Assembly (NCBI GenBank): GCA_023391005.1
Contig: JAEWBS010000037.1
Span: 1-26,748 of the forward strand
DNA: 26,748 nt
DNA from: Bacillota bacterium
GTDB lineage: Bacteria > Bacillota > Clostridia > Oscillospirales > Ruminococcaceae
Direction: 5' to 3'
Under the pieces are notes generated by a model. It was given only the letters and a program-made list of their open reading frames with translations, was not told the DNA's origin and searched no databases. Below are positions 13,403 through 21,036 of the stretch, one piece after another. Position 1 is the stretch's first letter, and the number at the start of each line of letters is the position of its first letter. Both the position numbers and the translations under genes were made by a program.

Positions 13403-14386
13403 ATGAAATGCCTTAAAACACTGTTTTTGGCAGCCGTTTTGACAACGGCGCTCTCTGCCTTTGCAATGACCTCGGCGGCAGCGGGCAGCGGTGCGACAGC
13501 GGGGGTTGTCAGTACCGTCTCAAGCCCGCTGACGGTCAGGGCCACCGCCTCGGTTAATTCTGCCGCTTCGGCGACGCTCGCAAAGGGCAGCACGGTTACG
13601 CTGATTTCAAAATCGGGCGACTGGTGGTATGTCGAATATTCGGCGGGCCGGTACGGGTACTGCCACGCAAGCTACATAACACAGCTCGCTTCAAGCCGGG
13701 CGGGTTATATCGCGACCGCGAGCGGCGCACTGAACATACGCACAGAGGGCAGCGCGTCTTCCGCAGTGGCGGCGCAGCTGTCCAAGGGAACGGGCTTGGT
13801 CATCCTCTCAGAGAACAGCGGCTGGAGCCGGGTGCTCTATAATGGTACGGCTATCGGCTACGCCAGCAGCCAGTATCTTTCTGCTTATGCCGAGACGCGG
13901 GCGGCGACCTATAAGGCAATTGCGCTGCCGGTGCCGGACTATAAGCAGTACGACAGCCGGTGGGCGTCGTTGAGGGTTGGCGGCTCGGGCAAGACGCTTG
14001 GCAAAATCGGTTGTGTGACGACGGCGATCGCCGATCTTGAAAGCTATCGTCAAGGCAGCAGCGCCGTGACGCCCGCCACCATGTTGTATCGGCTTTCTTA
14101 TAATGCCTCAGGCGATGTTTATTGGCCGGGCGATTATCTCAACTACACCGGCTCGGATTATCTCTCAATGCTGTACCGGCAGCTTAGTGCGGGTAAGCCG
14201 GTCATTTTAGGGGCCAAAACTTCGGCTGGGCGGATGCACTGGGTTGTCGTCAAGGGCTATACCGGCGGCAGCACACTGACCACATCGGGATTTTTGATCA
14301 ACGATCCGGGTTCCGATTACCGCACAACGCTGGCCACGCTGATGAAAGAATATCCCTATTTCTACAAGCTGGAATATTACAATTGA
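13403..14386 (+). CDS. Secreted SH3b-C39 family cysteine peptidase-like protein
   Basis: The 327-residue protein has a classical signal peptide (cleavage expected after AMTSAAA), two bacterial SH3 domains (about residues 35-95 and 98-165) and a C-terminal papain-like C39_2 domain. The SH3 repeats show PLTVRATASVNSAASATLAKG and ALNIRTEGSASSAVAAQLSKG, which bind cell wall. In the peptidase domain the catalytic Cys204 is in GKIGCVTTA, His279 in GRMHWVVVKGY and Asp301 in FLINDPGSD, so the triad is intact. The likely role is cleavage of peptide bonds in the cell wall or of a surface protein. GGAAAGG lies about 10 nt before ATG 13403. It neighbours a sortase gene, but a terminator and a convergent gene separate them, so they are not an operon. 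Confidence 0.88.
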   Translation: MKCLKTLFLAAVLTTALSAFAMTSAAAGSGATAGVVSTVSSPLTVRATASVNSAASATLAKGSTVTLISKSGDWWYVEYSAGRYGYCHASYITQLASSRAGYIATASGALNIRTEGSASSAVAAQLSKGTGLVILSENSGWSRVLYNGTAIGYASSQYLSAYAETRAATYKAIALPVPDYKQYDSRWASLRVGGSGKTLGKIGCVTTAIADLESYRQGSSAVTPATMLYRLSYNASGDVYWPGDYLNYTGSDYLSMLYRQLSAGKPVILGAKTSAGRMHWVVVKGYTGGSTLTTSGFLINDPGSDYRTTLATLMKEYPYFYKLEYYN

Positions 14387-14420
14387 TGTTGACATTAGAG
14401 CGCCACTGAATATATAAAAA

Positions 14421-14443
14421 CGCCGCGCATCCTAGGCGCGGCG
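14421..14443 (+). terminator. Terminator of the SH3b-C39 gene
   Basis: CGCCGCGC (14421-14428) pairs with GCGCGGCG (14436-14443) around a 7-nt loop and is followed by CTTTCAT. It lies 35 bp after the stop codon. Confidence 0.75.
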
Positions 14444-14475
14444 CTTTCATAAAAGAGCTTTTTCACAGGCAGACG

Positions 14476-14507
14476 CCAGCGGCGCACAATTTTGTGTGCG
14501 CCGCTGG
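14476..14507 (-). terminator. Stem-loop downstream of hisE
   Basis: CCAGCGGCGCACA (14476-14488) pairs perfectly with TGTGCGCCGCTGG (14495-14507) with a 6-nt loop. It lies 17 bp after the hisE stop on the minus strand. There is no immediate U-run, so termination is probable but not certain. Confidence 0.65.
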
Positions 14508-14524
14508 TGGTCGTTTAAGACGGA

Positions 14525-14851
14525 TTAGCTATGATGATCGCTGCTGTGAAAGGTTTTGAGATTGCCGATTTTCTGTCGGCGCTGTTCGAGTATCTCCATC
14601 ACCTGCGTCAGCGGAATATCCTGCTGTGCCATCAGCACAAGCAGATGATAAAGCAGATCGCATATCTCGCCGGAGGTTTCGTCATTATCGCCGTTTTTCG
14701 CGGCGATAATAACCTCAGACGCTTCCTCACCGATTTTTTTAAGGATTTTATCGGTCCCCTTTTCAAACAGATAGCAGGTGTAAGAGCCCTCTTGCGGCTG
14801 CGCCTGGCGCGCCCGGATGACCTCAAACAAACCCGCAATGGTGTCGTTCAT
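14525..14851 (-). CDS. hisE: Phosphoribosyl-ATP pyrophosphatase
   Basis: HisE hydrolyses phosphoribosyl-ATP to phosphoribosyl-AMP, the second step of histidine synthesis. The 108-residue protein has the family's usual length and all of its helices, with SYTCYLFEKGTDKILKKIGE followed by EASEVIIAAKN, and then EICDLLYHLLVLM: the Glu/Asp residues of these motifs bind Mg2+. GGAG lies 10-12 nt before the ATG. No other his gene is in the window and HisI is not fused, so this is an orphan hisE, separated from the rest of the pathway. It is divergent from the nucleoside phosphorylase gene. Confidence 0.93.
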   Translation of the reverse strand: MNDTIAGLFEVIRARQAQPQEGSYTCYLFEKGTDKILKKIGEEASEVIIAAKNGDNDETSGEICDLLYHLLVLMAQQDIPLTQVMEILEQRRQKIGNLKTFHSSDHHS

Positions 14852-14880
14852 GTGCTTTTGGCTCCTTTAATCAGATGTTT

Positions 14881-14975
14881 TTATCAGTATAGCAAAAAAA
14901 ACCGGCAAATAAAAGGGCGTGGACGATTCCTGCGAATCATCTGGAAAAATTTTTGCAGGTGCGGTATACTGATAA
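14881..14975. promoter_or_regulatory. Divergent hisE / pdp promoter region with mirror-image arms
   Basis: TTATCAGTATA (14881-14891) and TATACTGATAA (14965-14975) are perfect inverted copies 73 bp apart. Each contains a TATACT -10 box pointing outward, towards hisE and pdp. For pdp, TGGAAA (14942-14947) lies 17 bp upstream of its -10; for hisE the -35 is poor. The match beyond the hexamer could also be a shared protein-binding site. Confidence 0.45.
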
Positions 14976-15011
14976 TAGACCGCAACACAACGCCTGTCTG
15001 GGGGATTGACT

Positions 15012-16337
15012 ATGAGGATGTACGATATTATTCATAAAAAGCGCAACGGGGACGAGCTGACCCGTGAGGAGCTGCAATTTTTTGTGCAGGGCGTCACTGA
15101 TGGCTCGATACCCGATTATCAAATTTCCGCGTTGCTGATGGCGATTTATTTTCAAAAGATGAACCGGCGGGAAACCGCCGACCTCACCGACCTGATGGCG
15201 CATTCGGGCGACATGGTCGACCTGTCGCCGATCGAGGGCTTCAAGGCGGACAAGCATTCCACCGGCGGCGTCGGGGACAAAACCACGCTGATTGTGGCGC
15301 CCATCGTCGCGGCCTGCGGCGTGCGGGTGGCCAAAATGTCGGGCCGTGGGCTGGGCCACACCGGCGGCACCGTCGATAAGCTCGAGGCCATTCCGGGCTT
15401 TTGCACGGCGCTCTCAACCGAGCGTTTTTTTGACACGGTGCGCAAAACCGGCGTTGCGGTGGCGGGCCAGACCGGCAATCTCGCCCCCGCCGACAAAAAG
15501 CTCTACGCGCTGCGAGACGTGACGGCCACTGTCGAGAATATTTCACTGATCGCCGCCTCGGTCATGAGCAAAAAGCTTGCGTCGGGGGCCGACGGCATTG
15601 TGCTCGATGTCAAAACCGGAAGCGGCGCGTTTATGAAGACGGTGGCCGACGCCGTGGCACTCGCGGAGGAGATGGTGTCGATCGGCAGTCACACCGGCAG
15701 AAAGACCGCCGCGCTGATCACCGACATGGACTGCCCGTTGGGGCATGCCATCGGCAACACGCTGGAAGTTATCGAGGCGGTGGACACGTTGCGCGGACAC
15801 GGCCCGGCTGACCTGACGGCGGTGTCGCTTGAGCTGGCCGCCAATATGCTGTATCTGGGCGGTAAAGGGGCGGTTGCCGATTGCCGCGCGCTTGCGCAAG
15901 AAGCGCTGGACAGCGGCAGCGCATTTGAAACGCTGTGCGCAATGGTCAGCGCGCAGGGCGGCGACAGCGCCGTGCTGCGTGATACGGCGCTGTTTGCGCG
16001 GGCGGGCATTGCCCACACCATCCGGGCGCGGCGCGCGGGCTATATCGCGGCGATGAACACCGAGGAGATCGGTAACGCTTCGGTGCTGCTGGGCGCGGGA
16101 CGCGAGACAAAGGAGAGCGCCATCGACTTTGCCGCCGGAATTATCCTGCACGCCAAAACCGGCCAGTGGGTCGAATCGGGCGCGCCGCTTGCGACCCTCT
16201 ATACCAACCGGCTCGACGCGACGGCTTCGGCTGAGGCGCGATTTTTGGCGGCACTTAAAATCGACGACGCGCCGCCCGCCAAAAGGCCGCTCATCTTCGC
16301 GCGGGTCAGCGTCGACGGTGTGGAATATTACGAATGA
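15012..16337 (+). CDS. pdp: Pyrimidine-nucleoside phosphorylase
   Basis: The enzyme splits uridine, thymidine and deoxyuridine with phosphate to the free base and (deoxy)ribose 1-phosphate, in nucleoside salvage. The 441-residue protein has the family's usual length. KHSTGGVGDKTT starts at Lys81 (phosphate-binding region), and Arg168, Ser183 and Lys187 sit exactly at the pyrimidine-binding positions known for this family (LRDVTATVE, ASVMSKK). The C-terminal domain ends normally. ATG 15012 has GGGGG 7 nt upstream; an in-frame TTG at 15006 is less likely. It is monocistronic, with a strong terminator. The purine permease and nucleotidase elsewhere in the window belong to related salvage functions but are separate units. 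Confidence 0.95.
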   Translation: MRMYDIIHKKRNGDELTREELQFFVQGVTDGSIPDYQISALLMAIYFQKMNRRETADLTDLMAHSGDMVDLSPIEGFKADKHSTGGVGDKTTLIVAPIVAACGVRVAKMSGRGLGHTGGTVDKLEAIPGFCTALSTERFFDTVRKTGVAVAGQTGNLAPADKKLYALRDVTATVENISLIAASVMSKKLASGADGIVLDVKTGSGAFMKTVADAVALAEEMVSIGSHTGRKTAALITDMDCPLGHAIGNTLEVIEAVDTLRGHGPADLTAVSLELAANMLYLGGKGAVADCRALAQEALDSGSAFETLCAMVSAQGGDSAVLRDTALFARAGIAHTIRARRAGYIAAMNTEEIGNASVLLGAGRETKESAIDFAAGIILHAKTGQWVESGAPLATLYTNRLDATASAEARFLAALKIDDAPPAKRPLIFARVSVDGVEYYE

Positions 16338-16361
16338 CCGCTTGACGGCAATAGCGTCAAT

Positions 16362-16409
16362 AACACGGCAGCGCATGGCGGATAAAATAACGCCATACGC
16401 TGCCGTGTT
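16362..16409 (+). terminator. Terminator of the pdp gene
   Basis: AACACGGCAGCG and ATGGCG (16362-16380) pair with CGCCAT and CGCTGCCGTGTT (16391-16409) around a 10-nt loop; one C-A mismatch interrupts the 18-bp stem. TGTACGTTTT follows. Confidence 0.88.
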
Positions 16410-16423
16410 GTACGTTTTACCCA

Positions 16424-16460
16424 TAAAAAATGCGCCGCCATCCTTTTCTTAGGGCGGCGG
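16424..16460 (-). terminator. Terminator of the second DMT gene
   Basis: On the minus strand CGCCGCC, an 11-12-nt spacer and GGCGGCG form a hairpin (16432-16460), followed directly by TTTTTT (16429-16424). It lies 30 bp after the EamA stop and has the layout of a rho-independent terminator. Confidence 0.8.
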
Positions 16461-16489
16461 CACAACGTGTTGATTGCACAGCGCGCCGA

Positions 16490-17353
16490 TCAGCGCGGCG
16501 CGGCGGTTTGTCTGGCGTTATCGACACACCAAAACGCCAGCGTGGCGATGACGATGACACCGCCCGCGATGGCCGGCAGACCCGGTATCTCGTGAAGGAA
16601 CAGCGCCACCCACACCGGGTTAAATATCGGCTCGAGCATGCAGATGAGCGACACGGCGATGGGCGGGCAATGGCGGGTGCCCACCGCAAACAGCGCATAG
16701 GGAATGCCCAGCTGAAACACGCCCAGAAACAAGACCGCCCCCACCGAGGGCCAAGAAAGCTGCGGTGGAAAGACAAGCACAAACGGCAGGCCGATCAGCA
16801 TGCTGAACAGATGCCCGAACAGCACGCCACTCATGCTCTCGTGCAGCGATCCCGAGCCGCACGCAAAGACAAAGACGCTGGCCAGCATGACAGCTGAAAG
16901 TAGCGCCAGCACGTTGCCCAGAATGCCGCCGGGCGATAGCTCGTCGAAAAAGAACAGCGCCACGCCGCCCATGACAATTGCGACAACCGCCGCGTTGCGC
17001 TTGGTAATGCGCTCGTGCTTAAACAGCGCGCAGAACAGCAGCACAAAAATGGGGTTTGCCGACTGCAGCACAATGGCGTTGGCGGCGGTGGTCAGCTTGT
17101 TGGCCGACACAAACAGCGCGCAGGTGGCACCCAGAAAAAAGCCTGTCAAAAGCGTCTGCCGATTGACGATCGGGCGGGGATAGCCTGATTTGCACAGCAC
17201 AATCCACAAAACACCGGCGGCGATGGCGCTGCGAAAACCGCCGATCACCATCGCATGCCAGCTCACCAGCTTAATAAACAGCCCGCCCGTGCTCCACAGA
17301 CAAGCGCAGATCACCAGACTTAATATGCCCTTTTTTTGAGAAGCATCCAACAA
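16490..17353 (-). CDS. EamA-domain (DMT superfamily) transporter
   Basis: The 287-residue protein has ten predicted membrane segments in two EamA repeats. It starts SLVICACLWSTGGLFIKLVS, has TTAANAIVLQSANPIFVLLF at the end of the first repeat, and CPPIAVSLICMLEPIFNPVW in the second, all family hallmarks. The substrate is unknown; members often export amino acids or other metabolites. The start is the TTG at 17353, with AAAGGAGG (17370-17363) 9 nt upstream. It is not closely similar to the other DMT gene in the window, so they are separate family members, not a recent duplication. It stands alone, with its own terminator. Confidence 0.88.
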   Translation of the reverse strand: MLDASQKKGILSLVICACLWSTGGLFIKLVSWHAMVIGGFRSAIAAGVLWIVLCKSGYPRPIVNRQTLLTGFFLGATCALFVSANKLTTAANAIVLQSANPIFVLLFCALFKHERITKRNAAVVAIVMGGVALFFFDELSPGGILGNVLALLSAVMLASVFVFACGSGSLHESMSGVLFGHLFSMLIGLPFVLVFPPQLSWPSVGAVLFLGVFQLGIPYALFAVGTRHCPPIAVSLICMLEPIFNPVWVALFLHEIPGLPAIAGGVIVIATLAFWCVDNARQTAAPR

Positions 17354-17932
17354 AACGCCCCGCCTCCTTTTTACAGTTGCAACAGCCCTATTTTAACGCA
17401 GATATGCCGGGTTGTAAACCAATACCGCTGTTTCACCGAAAAAATGGCGCTGTGCGCGTCGGGTTTTAGGCCCTTGCACCGTGGTTTAAACCGGTCGAAT
17501 CATCTCAATGCGCTGTCCACGCCATCCCTGCGGGATAAAAAATCTGCCGGAAAGTCGGCCCAATCTTTTGGCAGTATGCTGGCAGAAAACCCTGAAAATG
17601 CATTTGTGTTCAAAATATGTATAAAAGCTGTTTCTTTTTGCAGTCATTTGCGGTATAATAACCGCAGAGTAGCGCGGGATTATGCCAAACCTGTGACGTG
17701 CCTGCCGCCTCCGTCGGATTGACGGCAGCGCATTTTGTACAGGCGGCGCCCGTCCGACGGTCGGTCGCTCGGGGGAGATTTACGCCATACCGCGCCGTTT
17801 AATCCGGCGGACTCAATGCGGCCCGACCGCTGCGCTGTGGCAACCGCGCAATTTTGGCATTGCAGCGTATCATTGCGCTTAGCGTCTGGCGGCGCTGTCC
17901 GGAGAAATGCGTTAAGAGGAGAAACATCCCAC
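17354..17932. other. Long gap upstream of the MBOAT gene
   Basis: No gene can be supported in these 579 bp. TATAAT at 17654-17659 is flanked by TGCGGT and ACCGCA, which form a perfect 6-bp inverted repeat, but its -35 (TTTCTT at 17631-17636) is poor. If it is the MBOAT promoter, the leader would be about 270 nt. The part from 17735 to 17932 is open on both strands, GC-rich and contains the word GGCGGCGC at both ends, in the same orientation; this may be a structured leader or a decayed mobile repeat. A short stem CCGTC/GACGG (17711-17725) precedes it. Confidence 0.45.
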
Positions 17933-19339
17933 ATGGTTTTTGCTGATCTGATTTTTTTATATCTCTTTTTGCCGGTTAATTTAATTTTATATTATATCTC
18001 CAAAAACCGCTCCCACCGCAACACGGTGCTGGTGGTGTTTTCGCTTTTCTTCTATGCGTGGGGCGAGCCGATTTGGATCACGTTGCTGCTGTTTTCGGCA
18101 ACGGTGGATTATATACACGGCCTGATTATCGAGCAGCAGCGCCAAAAACTCGGCGCCAAGCTTGCGGTGGTTTCCTCGCTGATTATCAACCTCGCGCTTT
18201 TGGCCAGCTTTAAATATAGCGGACTGATTGTCGTGACGGTCAATAACCTTTTGGGCACCACTTTTACGCCGCCGTCCTTTGCGCTACCGATCGGCATTTC
18301 GTTTTATACCTTCCAGACCATTTCTTATACGGTTGACGTCTACCGCGGCGATGTCGAGCCCCAGCACAACTTCGGCAAATTTCTGCTGTTTGTCTCGCTC
18401 TATCACCAGTTGGTGGCGGGGCCGATTGTGCGCTACAGCGAGATCAGCGAGCGCATTGAGGAACGCTGTGAGAGCTGGGCCGAGTTTTCAAGCGGTATCA
18501 ACCGCTTTTTGATCGGCCTAACCAAAAAAACCTTGGTGGCCAATACGGCCGGCAAGCTCGCCATCCCTTATCTTGAGGGCAATATCGCGTCGCTTTCAGT
18601 GCTGGGGGCGTGGTTTGGCATCGCGCTTTACGCGCTGCAAATTTATTACGATTTTTCGGGCTATTCGGATATGGCTATCGGTCTGGGGCATATGTTCGGC
18701 TTTAGGCATCCTGAGAATTTTCGCTACCCCTACATATCGCGTTCGGCCACCGAGTTCTGGCGCAGATGGCATGTGTCGCTCGGGCGCTTTTTCAGAGATT
18801 ATCTGTACATACCGATGGGCGGCAACCGCCGCCACATGGTCTTTAATCTGATGGTCACCTGGTTTGCCACCGGCTTGTGGCACGGGGCTTCGTGGAACTT
18901 TGTACTGTGGGGCGTCTATTACGGCGTGCTGATATTGCTTGAGCGCCTGTTTTTGCTTCAATGGTTCGAGCGTTTGCCGCGATTTATCTCCCACCTTTAT
19001 TTTGTCGTGCTTATGCTGTTCGGATGGGTTTTGTTTAACTTTATCAGTCTGCCGGATGCATTTTTATACATGGGTAAAATGCTCGGATTGCACGGCGCGC
19101 CGCTCTATGACCTTTCGGTGCTGCTCGACATCAGCAGTAACGGGCTGTGGTTCAGCTTCTCAATTCTGTTTAGCTTGCCCGTGACCGTTCTGCTCGAGTG
19201 CATATGGGAGCGACTGCCCAAAGCACATCAAAGCCAGCTGGGCTGGCTGCGCCCTGTGTTTAATATCATGCTTCTTATAACCGGCACTGCGCTGTTGGTG
19301 GGGCAGAGCTATAATCCCTTTATGTATTTTAGGTTTTAA
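17933..19339 (+). CDS. MBOAT acyltransferase (AlgI/DltB-like)
   Basis: The 468-residue protein is a membrane-bound O-acyltransferase that moves acyl groups, usually acetyl, across the membrane to an extracellular glycan. Seen: about 10-12 hydrophobic segments; SFYTFQTISYTVDVYRGDVE, LFVSLYHQLVAGPIVRY, YDFSGYSDMAIG, FWRRWHVSLGRFFRDYLYIP and GLWHGASWNFVLWG, with the catalytic His at residue 317. These place it with AlgI-type proteins. GAGGAG lies 11 nt before ATG 17933; the in-frame upstream extension (17735-17932) has no supporting site or hydrophobic sequence and is rejected. A DHHW gene, the usual partner, follows after 141 bp. Confidence 0.93.
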   Translation: MVFADLIFLYLFLPVNLILYYISKNRSHRNTVLVVFSLFFYAWGEPIWITLLLFSATVDYIHGLIIEQQRQKLGAKLAVVSSLIINLALLASFKYSGLIVVTVNNLLGTTFTPPSFALPIGISFYTFQTISYTVDVYRGDVEPQHNFGKFLLFVSLYHQLVAGPIVRYSEISERIEERCESWAEFSSGINRFLIGLTKKTLVANTAGKLAIPYLEGNIASLSVLGAWFGIALYALQIYYDFSGYSDMAIGLGHMFGFRHPENFRYPYISRSATEFWRRWHVSLGRFFRDYLYIPMGGNRRHMVFNLMVTWFATGLWHGASWNFVLWGVYYGVLILLERLFLLQWFERLPRFISHLYFVVLMLFGWVLFNFISLPDAFLYMGKMLGLHGAPLYDLSVLLDISSNGLWFSFSILFSLPVTVLLECIWERLPKAHQSQLGWLRPVFNIMLLITGTALLVGQSYNPFMYFRF

Positions 19340-19427
19340 TGCGGCCCACCGGTCAAAACAAAGATTTTATCGTTTTTCGCGTTTGAGCAAAAATGTGTCT
19401 TATAAATTTTGCTGTCGACATCCGCTT

Positions 19428-19456
19428 TTGCGGTTGCCGGACGGCACCAGTATAAT
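19428..19456 (+). promoter_or_regulatory. Promoter ahead of the DHHW gene
   Basis: TTGCGG (19428-19433) and TATAAT (19451-19456) are 17 bp apart, 25 bp before the ATG. The DHHW and DctP-like genes could therefore be transcribed independently of the MBOAT gene as well as by readthrough; I saw no terminator in the 141-bp gap. Confidence 0.55.
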
Positions 19457-19480
19457 CTGTGCGCTTAGGAGTATCACTTA

Positions 19481-21028
19481 ATGGAAAAGAAGAATCAAAA
19501 ACAAGGGTTCCCGATCCTGCCGGTCATCAATGTGCTGGCCGTCACCGTCCTCCTTGGGGCGGTGGGTATGGTCGCTGTCCTATATAGCGACCGGCCGACC
19601 GTGTCTGAAATAGAGAAGCGGGAATTGACGACGCTGCCCGCGTTTTCGGTTTCTTCGCTGATCCACGGGCAGTATACCAAGCAGCTTTCGGCCTATTTTG
19701 CCGATACTTTCCCCGCACGGGAGCAGCTTGTGCTGCTGGCGGGCTCATTAAGAGAACACAGGGGCTTTCGCTTTAACGAGGTTTTGCTGTATGATCCTTC
19801 TGAGCAGGCGTCGGGCATAGACGCCAATCTGCCGCTGCTGCCGGATGATTCGGCGGCGGTTCCGGCTGTTTTGCCGGTTTTGCCCGTGTCCCCCGAGCAG
19901 GAGGGCACGCAGACTCAGGCGGCGCCGGGCGCGCCCGGTGCGGCTGATACCGACCCGAGCGGCGCTGCCAATCCGCCGTCCGCGGTGCCATCGGCCGCGA
20001 ATGCCGGCCTATCTCTGCCCACCGATGGCGCCGGTGTGATGGACTCGGTCGAAGAGGGTGTGCGCATGGGCGCTATCTTTATCTACAAGGATAGCGGATA
20101 TACCATTTTTGGCGGTAGCAACCGCATGGGGCAGTGGTACGCACAGGTGCTCAACGCCTATCAGAATGTGCTGGGCGACCATATTAAGCTTTATAATATT
20201 GTGGTACCCTCCGCGATTGAGTTTAATCTGCCCGCGCGTTACCAGAGCGTTACAACGCCCCAGAAGGCCAAACTTGAGAATATTGCGGCTCAGCTTGATC
20301 CGGCGATCACCTCGGTGAATGTCTACGATGTACTCTCGCAGCACAAAAACGACTATTTATACTACCGCACCGATCATCATTGGAGCACTTTGGGCGCATA
20401 CTATGCTTATGTGGAGTTTGCCAAGGCGGCGGGCTTTGAGCCTCTGCCACTTGAAAAGATGGAAAAGCGCACGCTCGATCATTTTTTGGGCACGCTTTAT
20501 TCCCAGACGCAAAACTCCAAAATGGCTGCGAACCCCGACTATGTCGATTACTACATCATGCCGACGGCCTACAAATGTTATCAGTACCGCAAGGGCTCGC
20601 CCGATACCGCCATCCGGGTTCCGCTTTACGGCGAATATGCCAAGAGCTATAATTCCTATTCGGTGTTTATGCACGGCGATTTTCCGGTGACGGTCGTCGA
20701 TACCGAAATTCAGAACGGCAGACGGATCGCCGTCGTTAAAGAATCGTTTGGCAACGCGTTCATTCCGTTTTTGGTCAACCATTACGAGACGGTCGTCGTC
20801 ATCGACCAGCGCTATCTCGAAAAGGGTTTTTACGACCTGCTCAAGGAGTTTAATATCAACGAGCTGCTGTTCATCAACAATATCTCGGCGGCGCACACCG
20901 CCGTCAGAATTCAGGAGCTTGCTTCGCTGCCCGGCCGCACCTACACGCCGCCCGAGACACCGGACATTGCGGAAAACGCGCCCCAGACCGACCCGCAGCA
21001 GGCACAGCCCGCAGCGGAGCAACAGTAG
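19481..21028 (+). CDS. DHHW-family (AlgJ-like) surface glycan acylation protein
   Basis: The 515-residue protein has one N-terminal membrane anchor (about 13-36), an extracellular N-terminal part with DTFPAREQLVLLAGSLRE, a Pro/Ala-rich low-complexity insert (about 110-185), and an SGNH-like catalytic domain with the signature YRTDHHWSTLGAYYAYVEF (Asp298-His-His-Trp301). DHHW proteins are linked to AlgJ/AlgX, which complete acylation of an exported polysaccharide using the acyl group delivered by the MBOAT partner. The C-terminus is also Pro/Gln-rich. AGGAG lies 9 nt before the ATG. The stop is followed after 8 nt by the DctP-like gene. The low-complexity insert is unusual and was not seen in other family members I can recall. 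Confidence 0.88.
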   Translation: MEKKNQKQGFPILPVINVLAVTVLLGAVGMVAVLYSDRPTVSEIEKRELTTLPAFSVSSLIHGQYTKQLSAYFADTFPAREQLVLLAGSLREHRGFRFNEVLLYDPSEQASGIDANLPLLPDDSAAVPAVLPVLPVSPEQEGTQTQAAPGAPGAADTDPSGAANPPSAVPSAANAGLSLPTDGAGVMDSVEEGVRMGAIFIYKDSGYTIFGGSNRMGQWYAQVLNAYQNVLGDHIKLYNIVVPSAIEFNLPARYQSVTTPQKAKLENIAAQLDPAITSVNVYDVLSQHKNDYLYYRTDHHWSTLGAYYAYVEFAKAAGFEPLPLEKMEKRTLDHFLGTLYSQTQNSKMAANPDYVDYYIMPTAYKCYQYRKGSPDTAIRVPLYGEYAKSYNSYSVFMHGDFPVTVVDTEIQNGRRIAVVKESFGNAFIPFLVNHYETVVVIDQRYLEKGFYDLLKEFNINELLFINNISAAHTAVRIQELASLPGRTYTPPETPDIAENAPQTDPQQAQPAAEQQ

Positions 21029-21036
21029 GAGTAATC

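Noticed and set aside
15543..16424. 293-codon minus-strand ORF
   Set aside because: It is antisense to the nucleoside phosphorylase gene, which has all its catalytic residues; the ORF is an effect of GC-rich codon use.
17735..17932. N-terminal extension of the MBOAT protein
   Set aside because: The extension is Arg/Ser-rich with no family match, while ATG 17933 has GAGGAG upstream and begins with the expected membrane segment.
20357..21022. 221-codon minus-strand ORF
   Set aside because: It is antisense to the DHHW gene and has no recognisable domain.
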